Part shown: in pieces, positions 1 through 5,642 of the stretch
Layout of the letters: every line of letters starts with the position of its first letter
How positions within the stretch are numbered: position 1 is the first letter of the stretch
Notes under the pieces: generated by a model
What the model was told of the DNA's origin: nothing
The model's database searches: none
What the model saw: the letters and a program-made list of their open reading frames with translations, nothing else
Made by a program: the position numbers and the translations under genes
NCBI GenBank assembly: GCA_017642625.1
Contig: JAGCOQ010000013.1
Span: 1 to 8,743 of the forward strand
Direction: 5' to 3'
DNA from: Alphaproteobacteria bacterium
Lineage (GTDB): Bacteria > Pseudomonadota > Alphaproteobacteria > Rs-D84
Length of the DNA stretch: 8,743 bases

Positions 1-291
1 CTGCGTCAATTGCAATGTGCCCTTTTGCTTCCACTTGATCACGTTCAAAATGTGACGTTTGCATGTTTCAACGTCAACGCCTGATTTAACCTTAAAATCA
101 AATATAATCGTTCGCGGGTTTCCTTGAATATTATTGATCGTGTCGCCGTCAACCGTCGGCGTCGTAGTTGTCGCCAACGTTGCGTTTGCCGTTGTCAATC
201 CGTCAATGTTTACCGTGTCGAAATATTCGTCGTTAAACAAATCAAGTGTTAAACCGTTCGCGGCTATATATTCAATTTTTGAATCCGTCAT
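1..291 (-). CDS. Distal tail protein (Dit-like), N-terminal part
   Basis: The gene starts at ATG 291, 3 nt after the tape measure stop, with GGAGG (304-300) 8 nt upstream, and runs off the left edge after 97 complete codons. The visible protein begins MTDSKIEYIAANGLTLDLFN and contains VNIDGLTTANAT, a TTTTPTVDGDTI block and NPRTIIFDFKVKSG, then VETCKRHILNVIKW. This order (short strand, DGL, a loop ending in DG, RxIxxxxxV, then a helix with a basic residue) fits the N-terminal belt domain of siphovirus distal tail proteins, which form the hub joining tube and tip. Its place right after the tape measure supports this. The galectin-like C-terminal half lies outside the window, so its form is unknown. 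Confidence 0.75.
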   Translation of the reverse strand, partial: MTDSKIEYIAANGLTLDLFNDEYFDTVNIDGLTTANATLATTTTPTVDGDTINNIQGNPRTIIFDFKVKSGVDVETCKRHILNVIKWKQKGTLQLTQ

Positions 292-294
292 GTG

Positions 295-3084
295 TTAAAC
301 CTCCGACAATGCCGCGCGAACCGCTGCCGCCGTCGCCTGCTTTGATTGATATATTTCGAATCTGCTATGCTGCTGCGAATAATTATTTGTTTGATTAATT
401 ATAACGCCGCCGCCCGTTCTTGTCGCGGGTGTTCCGTCGCTTGAACCTCCGACGCCAACGTTTGCGTTTGCGGTTGGTATTGCGTCATTTAATGCGTTTT
501 GCATACCATGCGCAACGTTTGCCATTTCAACGTCGAACCCTTCGCCAATACCTAACGCCAAATTGCGACCGATAACATCACGCATGACACGCGACGGGGA
601 TTTAATGCCAAAAAATGATTTTAGGTTATTGAGTACGCCCTGCCCGAATCCTTTGATTTTTTGACCTATCCATTTACCCATGTTTGAAATGCCGTTCCAT
701 AATCCCTTAATGAGATTTGAACCGACGTTTTCAATGGTTTTGAATCCTGCCGTTAGTCCTTCGACAATTGACGCGATTATTGACGGCATTTGACGCGCTA
801 ATTCAATACATATTTGCGGGATTGCCTTAATTATTTCCCAAAATAATTTAATCGCTGCCGCCAATAATTCGGGCGTTTTTAAAAGCAATGTTGAAATTAT
901 TGTTGAAATTATTTTAGGCAATTCTGCCGTTAATAAACCCAAAATTGTAGGTATTGCACGGATTAAGGACATAAACAATTCGATCGCGCCTTGTAAAATG
1001 ATCGGCAAACCGTCCAAAATCAAAGTCAAAATTTTATCAATTATTTGTGGCAATGCCGTTTCGAGTGCTTCGACAATAACGGGCAATGCTTCAATTATTG
1101 ACATAAATAATTTTGTTCCTGCGTCCAATAATAAAGGCAATGCCGAAATTATAAAATCGCAAATTTGACTTATCAAATTTGGCAAATCTTCACCAATTAT
1201 TTTTTGCGCAATTACGGGGATTGCTTCAACAATAGACATCAACAAAGTTAACGCCGATTGCAAAATTAACGGCGCGGCATTGATCAATTCCGTGCAAAGT
1301 TGCGGAATTAATGAAACAACCGAATTAATAATTTTTGGCGCAACTTCTTGAATTAAAGATAATACTGACGGCACCAAATCGGAAAAAACAAACGACACCA
1401 ACGACGGCAATTGAGATAAAACGCCGTCGATTACGGTCGGAATCAATGTTTTTGCAATTTTTAACGCCTGCGGTAATAAATTAACAAGATTTGAAATCGC
1501 TTTGCTTGCTAAATCTCCAACCGCTTTACCAAATGCAACGTCGGCACCTTCCGCGCCCTTGATCATGTCGGTTAACGCGGGCAAAACGCCGCCCGTGACC
1601 GTTTGCACCAAATCGCGCAACGGTGCGTTTGCACTTTCGAAAATCGTTAATTTGAATTCGTCGAACGCGCTTGATAACGCCTTTAAATCGCCTTGCAAAT
1701 TGTCGTTTAATGTTTTCGCCATTTCCGACGCGCTGCCGCTTGAATTTCTCAAACCTTCTTCGAAATTTGCCGCACTTTCGACGCCTTCATTCAATACAAG
1801 GTTCAAACCCTTTAATGAATCCGACGTGAACGTGCCAAGCAATGCGGCGGAACGTTCCGCGTCGCCCATGCCTTCCGTTGCCTTTTCTACGTCCGCCAAT
1901 ATTTCCGTCAAATCGCGGTAATTGCCTTGTGCGTCCATAACTTCAACGTTAGTATCGCCAATTGCAATTTTGCCGTTTTCCATTTTCTTCGTAATGTCGC
2001 GCATGATCGCACTTAACGCGGTGCCCGCGGCTGCGCCCTTCAAACCTTGATTTGCCATTGATGACAACAACGCCGTGACCGTTTGCACGTCTTGACCCGC
2101 GGCGTTAAGATTTGCAGCACTATTTTTATATGCTTCGCCTAATTGTTCCGCGCTTGTATTGCTATTTGCCTGCGCATACGCCAACATGTCGGCAAATTCT
2201 GCCGATTGTGACGCCTCCATGCCAAAAGCACTTAAATAGTCCGTAACCATGTCCGACGCCTGCGCCAAACCCATTCCCGACGCCGCCGCCAAATCAAGCA
2301 CGCCGCCCAATGCTTCCGTGCTTTGTTTTGCGTCCCAACCCGCCAACGCCATATAACCCAATGCGTCGGCTGCTTCGCTTGCGCTAAATTGAGTTGTTGC
2401 GCCGAATTCGCGGGCGGTATTGGTTAATAATTCCAATTCTTCGCCCGTCGCGCCCGATAATGCCGCAACGTTAGACATTGCAGAATCGAACGACATACCC
2501 GTTTCAAGAACGGAACCCGCAAAGTTTTTTAACGCGCCTACGGCTGCCGTTAATGCGCCCGTTACAAGGTTTGCCAATACGCCCTTAAAAACGGTGAATC
2601 CGCCTTTTGCGGATTTTTCCGCGGCGTCGCCTGCGTCCTTCACGCCTTTTTCAAGTTCGTTTGCGCCCTTTGTTGCGTCGTTTTCGCTTGCGTTAAAATC
2701 TTCGAGTTCTTTACCCGCTTTGTCGGCTTTGCCTTGTAGCGTTTCTAATTGCTTTTGCTCTTTTGCTAATTGTGAATTGACCTTGTCAACCGACGCCGCA
2801 ATTTCATCATTGCTTGCGCCTTCTTTTTTCATTTTTTCGATCGTTTCTTCTTTAACTTTAAGAAGTGCCGCAATCTTTTGTTTTTGAATGTCAACTTGAT
2901 CATTAAGTGATTTTACACGCAACGTTAAACCGTCGGCGGATTTACTCCAATCGTTCATTCCTGCCGCCGCTTCGATAAATTCACTTTCGGATTGACGAAT
3001 CATTTTGTTTGCTTCCGCCAAACCCGCCTTTAAGTTGGAAATATCCAACGTGAATTTTGCACCTAAATTTTCACCCGCTGCCAT
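295..3084 (-). CDS. Tail tape measure protein, TP901-like
   Basis: This 929-residue protein sets tail length and exits ahead of the DNA. Residues about 1-165 are charged heptad-rich helices (coiled coil). About 165-190 is hydrophobic. About 195-370 is the TP901-type tape measure core (SFDSAMSNVAALSGATGEEL, then FGATTQFSASEAADALGYMA). About 535-775 is a strongly hydrophobic region with 44-45-residue repeats. The end has LIKGLWNGISNMGKWIGQ and GIKSPSRVMRDVIGRNLALG, a signature near the C-terminus of many Firmicutes tape measures. I chose ATG 3084 over TTG 3099 because GGCGGTGATC lies 7 nt (from its GGCGG) upstream. At roughly 0.15 nm per residue this implies a tail near 140 nm. It follows the chaperone gene, its expected partner. 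The last codons hold the next gene's GGAGG. Confidence 0.95.
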   Translation of the reverse strand: MAAGENLGAKFTLDISNLKAGLAEANKMIRQSESEFIEAAAGMNDWSKSADGLTLRVKSLNDQVDIQKQKIAALLKVKEETIEKMKKEGASNDEIAASVDKVNSQLAKEQKQLETLQGKADKAGKELEDFNASENDATKGANELEKGVKDAGDAAEKSAKGGFTVFKGVLANLVTGALTAAVGALKNFAGSVLETGMSFDSAMSNVAALSGATGEELELLTNTAREFGATTQFSASEAADALGYMALAGWDAKQSTEALGGVLDLAAASGMGLAQASDMVTDYLSAFGMEASQSAEFADMLAYAQANSNTSAEQLGEAYKNSAANLNAAGQDVQTVTALLSSMANQGLKGAAAGTALSAIMRDITKKMENGKIAIGDTNVEVMDAQGNYRDLTEILADVEKATEGMGDAERSAALLGTFTSDSLKGLNLVLNEGVESAANFEEGLRNSSGSASEMAKTLNDNLQGDLKALSSAFDEFKLTIFESANAPLRDLVQTVTGGVLPALTDMIKGAEGADVAFGKAVGDLASKAISNLVNLLPQALKIAKTLIPTVIDGVLSQLPSLVSFVFSDLVPSVLSLIQEVAPKIINSVVSLIPQLCTELINAAPLILQSALTLLMSIVEAIPVIAQKIIGEDLPNLISQICDFIISALPLLLDAGTKLFMSIIEALPVIVEALETALPQIIDKILTLILDGLPIILQGAIELFMSLIRAIPTILGLLTAELPKIISTIISTLLLKTPELLAAAIKLFWEIIKAIPQICIELARQMPSIIASIVEGLTAGFKTIENVGSNLIKGLWNGISNMGKWIGQKIKGFGQGVLNNLKSFFGIKSPSRVMRDVIGRNLALGIGEGFDVEMANVAHGMQNALNDAIPTANANVGVGGSSDGTPATRTGGGVIINQTNNYSQQHSRFEIYQSKQATAAAVRAALSEV
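754..1281 (-). repeat. Hydrophobic 44-45-residue repeats in the tape measure
   Basis: Four clear in-frame units begin around Pro605, Pro650, Pro694 and Pro738 of the protein numbered from ATG 3084. Each has the pattern P-x-L/I-L, a small helix, L-F/L-M/W-x-I-I/V-x-A-I/L-P, then L/M-P-x-I-I. Less regular Pro-spaced hydrophobic stretches precede them from about residue 535. Such periodic hydrophobic segments are known in tape measures and may pack in the tube lumen or insert into the host membrane at infection. Confidence 0.75.
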
Positions 3085-3086
3085 GT

Positions 3087-3096
3087 GATCACCGCC
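3087..3096 (-). promoter_or_regulatory. Ribosome binding site of the tape measure gene
   Basis: GGCGGTGATC differs at one base from the extended Shine-Dalgarno GGAGGTGATC, and its GGCGG is 7 nt from ATG 3084. It favours this ATG over the in-frame TTG at 3099, which has no such site. Confidence 0.7.
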
Positions 3097-3103
3097 CAAA
3101 TAT

Positions 3104-3409
3104 TTAATACCAACCGCCCGTTGCCGTTTTCATGTCTACGCGCTTGTGTAGAACGCCGCGGCGGTCGTAATAGTCCCCATTATGTATAGAACCCGCGGGC
3201 GCGTTCTGCGCCCCATTCTGCGCGTTCTGCGTGGTGCCTTTTTCGATTATGTAATTAATAACCGAAATGACCGTGTCGGCGGGTTGTTCCATAACGTCGA
3301 AAATAGTCGTTCCGCAAATCCGCGCAACACTAAACGACGAATCCATAATTGAAAAAACCGCCGATTGTTCGGGAATATCGGCGGGCGGATTGCCGCCCGC
3401 CTTTACCCG
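3104..3409 (-). CDS. Tail assembly chaperone, T-like frameshift extension
   Basis: This frame is read after a -1 shift from the upstream chaperone. It begins CGG GTA AAG at 3409 and is open for 101 codons to TAA at 3106-3104, giving a fusion of about 197 residues. It has a Pro-rich joint (NPPADIPEQ), then an ARICGTTIFDVMEQPADTVI segment and a helix, a low-complexity linker (QNAQNGAQNAPAG) and a basic aromatic C-terminus ending GGWY. An internal ATG at 3346 would give an 80-residue protein on its own, but no Shine-Dalgarno at a normal distance precedes it. As in lambda G/GT, the extension should recruit the tape measure, whose gene follows directly. The frame continuity is seen; the chaperone role comes from gene order. 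Confidence 0.78.
   Translation of the reverse strand, partial: RVKAGGNPPADIPEQSAVFSIMDSSFSVARICGTTIFDVMEQPADTVISVINYIIEKGTTQNAQNGAQNAPAGSIHNGDYYDRRGVLHKRVDMKTATGGWY
3352..3384 (-). terminator. Terminator-like hairpin inside the T extension
   Basis: CCGCCGAT (3384-3377) pairs with ATCGGCGG (3365-3358) around an 11-nt loop and is followed directly by six T (3357-3352), the form of an intrinsic terminator. Five bases of its left arm (3384-3380) also belong to the frameshift hairpin's right arm, so the two structures exclude each other. It lies in codons of the -1 frame and upstream of the tape measure gene. Whether it stops polymerase is unknown; phage late transcription may ignore it. Confidence 0.45.
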
Positions 3410-3415
3410 TTTTTT
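3380..3415 (-). other. -1 programmed frameshift cassette of the tail chaperone
   Basis: All parts of a canonical signal are present on the minus strand. The slippery heptamer A AAA AAC (3415-3409) is in the chaperone frame. A 7-nt spacer GGGTAAA (3408-3402) contains the zero-frame stop. A perfect hairpin follows, with arms GGCGGGCGG (3401-3393) and CCGCCCGCC (3388-3380) and loop CAAT. The -1 frame then stays open to 3104. Confidence 0.88.
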
Positions 3416-3696
3416 GATGTGTTAATGTTTCCCCCCATGTGACTAATCATTTTAAACACGTTGAAAATGTCGCCAATGTCCGCCGCTTCAATGTCGCTTT
3501 GTGTCATGTCGGGGAATACGGACAAAATAAAGTCATTAACAACCTTTACCGCTGCCGTTCCCTTCAATTCTTCGTCGTTCATTTTTTCTTCAATTTCAAC
3601 CGCGCGACAAATCAAACCCCATTTAATATGGTTTGTTGTAAATGTCTTAACGATTTCGTCGTTTGCGCCGTATGTGTTAATTTCTACGTGTGCCAT
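3403..3696 (-). CDS. Tail assembly chaperone, G-like upstream frame
   Basis: This 97-residue protein lies between the major tail and tape measure genes, where siphoviruses encode the tail assembly chaperone that loads tape measure and tube subunits (lambda G analogue). It is acidic and helical: EIVKTFTTNHIKWGLICRA, then an EIEEKMNDEELKG block and VVNDFILSVFPDMTQSDIEAADIGDIFNVF (in parts), like Firmicutes TAC proteins. ATG 3696 has AAAGGG 9 nt upstream. The gene ends TCA AAA AAC GGG TAA, and the A AAA AAC in this frame is a -1 slippery heptamer, so a fraction of ribosomes should continue into the T frame. The short and the fused protein are both expected in the cell, and neither would normally be in the virion. 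Confidence 0.85.
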   Translation of the reverse strand: MAHVEINTYGANDEIVKTFTTNHIKWGLICRAVEIEEKMNDEELKGTAAVKVVNDFILSVFPDMTQSDIEAADIGDIFNVFKMISHMGGNINTSKNG

Positions 3697-3754
3697 GTTT
3701 AAAAACCCTTTCGTTGACTATTAGATTTTTTACGCTGCTTTGATCATGCTTGCG

Positions 3755-4396
3755 TCATGTTTGCGGTGCCGTGTAAACGGTATCGGGTGACGTAACGGTT
3801 GCAAAGAATGATGACAAATCCAATGTGCCGTCGTTCGCCATTTTGTAAGACTTAATAGGCTTTTTAACGCCCGTTCCGCCGCCGTTTGCGAATTCGTGCT
3901 TTGTATAAATGCCGTGGAATTCGATTGACATATTGTTGCCGTCGGTTCCGTCGTCCTTTGTTGCGCTTGTTTCGTCGGGTGCCATGAAATAACCTTTGTG
4001 ACGCCAAATATAATATTCGGTTCCGTCGGTGTCCTCCATGATATAACCAAGCGCGTAATACTTGTTTACGATCGGACATTCAATGTACATTTTGAGCGTT
4101 GAATCGTAAACGCGTCCGTTAACTGCTGCTTGAACTGCAAGTGTCGGAATAGATGTTGTTAATGTAACAACGTCCTCACCTTCGCCCGTTACAACAATTG
4201 CGGCGTAGTTGTCGTAGAACTTCGAAACGCGTGAAACGCTAACGTTCTTTGATACTTCCGCCAATCCTGCCAATGCTTGCACGGAATCCGTTATATATCC
4301 GTGACCCGTGCCCGTTTCGTTGTCGTCGGTTGTGACTTCGGCAAACACCAAACCTTTACAACCGCGATATTCTACGATTTTGCTAACTTCAGGCAT
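3755..4396 (-). CDS. Major tail protein, phi13-like
   Basis: This 213-residue protein is the tail tube subunit. Recognisable features of the phi13-type major tail family are the N-terminal KGLVFAEVT strand, a central block with KYYALGYIMED and GTEYYIWRHKGYFMAPDE, then SIEFHGIYT, in which the family's pattern of ALGY, an aromatic strand, KG, PDE and a closing strand can be followed. It has no signal peptide or membrane segment, as expected for a cytoplasmically assembled tube. ATG 4396 is preceded by AGGGGG with an 8-nt spacer. The gap upstream of it, with a perfect palindrome, is among the largest in the operon; this may let the abundant tube protein be expressed independently. The stop is TGA and I see no slippery site or extension domain. 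Confidence 0.88.
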   Translation of the reverse strand: MPEVSKIVEYRGCKGLVFAEVTTDDNETGTGHGYITDSVQALAGLAEVSKNVSVSRVSKFYDNYAAIVVTGEGEDVVTLTTSIPTLAVQAAVNGRVYDSTLKMYIECPIVNKYYALGYIMEDTDGTEYYIWRHKGYFMAPDETSATKDDGTDGNNMSIEFHGIYTKHEFANGGGTGVKKPIKSYKMANDGTLDLSSFFATVTSPDTVYTAPQT

Positions 4397-4422
4397 AATA
4401 AAAACCCCCTTGTATTTTTTTG

Positions 4423-4444
4423 AATTGTTCCACGTGGAACAATT
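4423..4444. promoter_or_regulatory. 22-bp perfect palindrome containing a parS-consensus site
   Basis: In the 52-base gap between the tail terminator stop and the major tail start, a perfect palindrome has the 16-bp core TGTTCCACGTGGAACA (4426-4441) flanked by AAT and ATT. The core matches the chromosomal parS consensus for ParB/Spo0J (TGTTNCACGTGNAACA) at every fixed position. In RNA it would fold as a 9-bp stem with an ACGT loop. It lies about 12 bases upstream of the major tail Shine-Dalgarno (AGGGGG, 4410-4405). No T-run follows on the minus strand, so it is not a terminator for this operon. Candidate roles are ParB binding, another dyad-binding regulator, or an mRNA processing or stability hairpin. 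Confidence 0.7.
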
Positions 4445-4448
4445 TTAT

Positions 4449-4793
4449 TTATTTGTCTAAAAACAAATAGTCGATTGACCAACCCGTGAAATTCGGGTCG
4501 TCACTATAAGCGTTTAACCCTTTGCCCTGCGGTATGAATTCCGCCGCCTTCAATGCAGCGCGTGCGGCTTCGGGTACGGTGTCAAGCAATGTCGGGTCGT
4601 TCGTGTAAAATATAACGGTAAAATCCCACGTCCACGACGTTGCTTTGTCGTCGTAGTGTGCACGGTCGGGTGAATCATTAACAATATAAGTAAAGAACGC
4701 GGGCGGGTATTCTTCACCGCTATATGTCCCTTGTAAGAACACGGGATATTTTAACGTTGCCAATGTATTAATCAATGTGTCAATAACGTTCAC
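4449..4793 (-). CDS. Probable tail terminator / tail completion protein
   Basis: This 114-residue protein sits exactly where siphoviruses encode the tail terminator, which caps the tail tube and joins it to the neck: after the gp10-like gene and before the major tail gene. It has a short N-terminal helix (DTLINTLATL), strands with aromatic residues (PPAFFTYIVND, WTWDFTVIFYTND), a helix around residues 68-83 and a final strand SIDYLFLD, consistent with the alpha/beta fold of these proteins. No catalytic motif is visible. The start is GTG 4793, supported by GAAGGGG (4808-4802) 8 nt upstream and the GTGA overlap with the preceding stop. The functional name rests mostly on position and size. Confidence 0.65.
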   Translation of the reverse strand: MNVIDTLINTLATLKYPVFLQGTYSGEEYPPAFFTYIVNDSPDRAHYDDKATSWTWDFTVIFYTNDPTLLDTVPEAARAALKAAEFIPQGKGLNAYSDDPNFTGWSIDYLFLDK

Positions 4794-5269
4794 AATGTTA
4801 ACCCCTTCAATATTTTGTTCAATACTTTGTTTTGTTCTTCTTTTATCGGCTTGACGGATTTTTTGCGCGCCCTTCCGATAAATCCGCGCCCCGTGATATA
4901 ACCACGATCTGCGCCCGTGCTTGTTTCCCTTCGCGGCGTTCCATAATTCAAGAAAATAACTTTGTAAACGTCGGCGGGGTCGTTAGGGTCGTAATTCGGC
5001 ATTGCCCAACCGACAACAACCGCAAAACGATTACCGCCCGAATCACGCAAACAATTAAAACGGATTTTGTTGATCAAGTGATCGGGAACGTTAGAACGTT
5101 TACATTCTTCAACTAAATGTTGATAGTAAATGCGCCCGCCTGCGCGTGCCGCGTCCCACGTTGCCGCCTCAATGTCGCCGCCTGCCTTCTTTATTTGGTT
5201 TAATAAAGAATAGGAATTGACCGTCACGGCAATACCCGTTTTTGTTGCATAACTTGCAGTGCGTGCCAT
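4790..5269 (-). CDS. HK97 gp10-like neck/tail completion protein
   Basis: This 159-residue protein resembles the HK97 gp10 family, which acts at the neck or in tail completion of siphoviruses. Seen in sequence: an N-terminal helix of the type QIKKAGGDIEAATWDAARAGG (in part), a KRSNVPDHLINKIR segment where the family usually has a PVDTGxLRxSI-like block, a strand FAVVVGWAMPNY, the hallmark FLNYGTPRR (compare F-L-E-Y-G-T), and a C-terminal FIGRARKK segment leading into a charged helix. ATG 5269 starts 1 nt after the upstream stop, with AAGGGGGG 8 nt upstream. Its stop TGA overlaps the following GTG start as GTGA. The family placement is good; the exact structural role is inferred from relatives. 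Confidence 0.82.
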   Translation of the reverse strand: MARTASYATKTGIAVTVNSYSLLNQIKKAGGDIEAATWDAARAGGRIYYQHLVEECKRSNVPDHLINKIRFNCLRDSGGNRFAVVVGWAMPNYDPNDPADVYKVIFLNYGTPRRETSTGADRGYITGRGFIGRARKKSVKPIKEEQNKVLNKILKGLTL

Positions 5270-5270
5270 G

Positions 5271-5642
5271 TTATGCGCCCCCCTTGTACCGCCTAACCTT
5301 GAACGTCATTTCTTGATTACGTTGTTCAATGTTTTCGGGTTCGCCCATTATTTCATAAATCGCGCCGCTTTGATCATCACATAACGAAATCGCGCCGCCC
5401 GATTTAATCGACGGGTCAAACCATGTTGTGACGTTTGCCGTATCATCAACAACATAAACGCCGTTGTTTTCGTATTCGCTGCCGCCGTATGTTGAGAAAT
5501 TACAAAAGCGCACAATGGGTTCGTTGTTTGAATCCTTTTCGACCGTGAACACCTTTTTGTTTACGCCCTTGATGTTTTGATAACTTCCGACGTAATAATA
5601 AAATGGTGTCGTCTTTTGTGAACCTTTAGCCAACCTTTGCAT
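5271..5642 (-). CDS. Head closure / head-tail joining protein
   Basis: This 123-residue protein is probably the head closure (head-tail adaptor) protein, which sits between connector and tail and keeps packaged DNA in the head. The strongest signal is the C-terminus, IYEIMGEPENIEQRNQEMTF followed by KVRRYKGGA, which resembles the ending common in Firmicutes siphophage head-tail joining proteins (IGEPENxExRN, then VRRxKGG). The rest is strand-rich with many aromatic residues and no membrane segment. ATG 5642 lies inside the end of the connector gene, with GAGGA (5655-5651) 8 nt upstream, so the two are probably translationally coupled. Position after the connector and before the gp10-like gene fits this role. 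Confidence 0.75.
   Translation of the reverse strand: MQRLAKGSQKTTPFYYYVGSYQNIKGVNKKVFTVEKDSNNEPIVRFCNFSTYGGSEYENNGVYVVDDTANVTTWFDPSIKSGGAISLCDDQSGAIYEIMGEPENIEQRNQEMTFKVRRYKGGA

Noticed and set aside
891..913. Tandem TTGAAATTATT repeat
   Set aside because: It simply encodes the IISTIIST stretch of the hydrophobic tape measure region and shows no independent function.
2420..2887. Plus-strand open frame of 155 codons
   Set aside because: It is a shadow of the tape measure coiled coil, has low-complexity Ser/Ala/Pro composition and lacks a ribosome binding site. The 1502-1921 and 6350-6877 plus-strand frames fail likewise.
3085..3099. TTG 3099 as the start of the tape measure protein
   Set aside because: No ribosome binding site precedes it, while the five extra codons contain the near-consensus site that serves ATG 3084.
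3939..3956. Recurrent CCGTCGGTTCCGTCG-like strings, also near 4020 and 8660
   Set aside because: They encode similar Asp-Gly-Thr-Asp-Gly loops in different genes; shared codon preference explains them without a regulatory role.
3730..4079. Alternative minus-strand frames within the major tail gene
   Set aside because: Two overlapping frames have basic or His/Thr-rich composition typical of out-of-frame translation, and no slippery site joins them to the major tail gene.
4380..4430. Possible minus-strand promoter upstream of the major tail gene
   Set aside because: A TTGTTC and AAAAAT pair with 17-base spacing exists, but matches to the consensus boxes are weak and the -35 would lie within the palindrome.
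4423..4444. Palindrome as an intrinsic terminator of the late operon
   Set aside because: On the minus strand it is followed by C and a run of A, not T. The T-rich side faces the plus strand, where no gene is seen.
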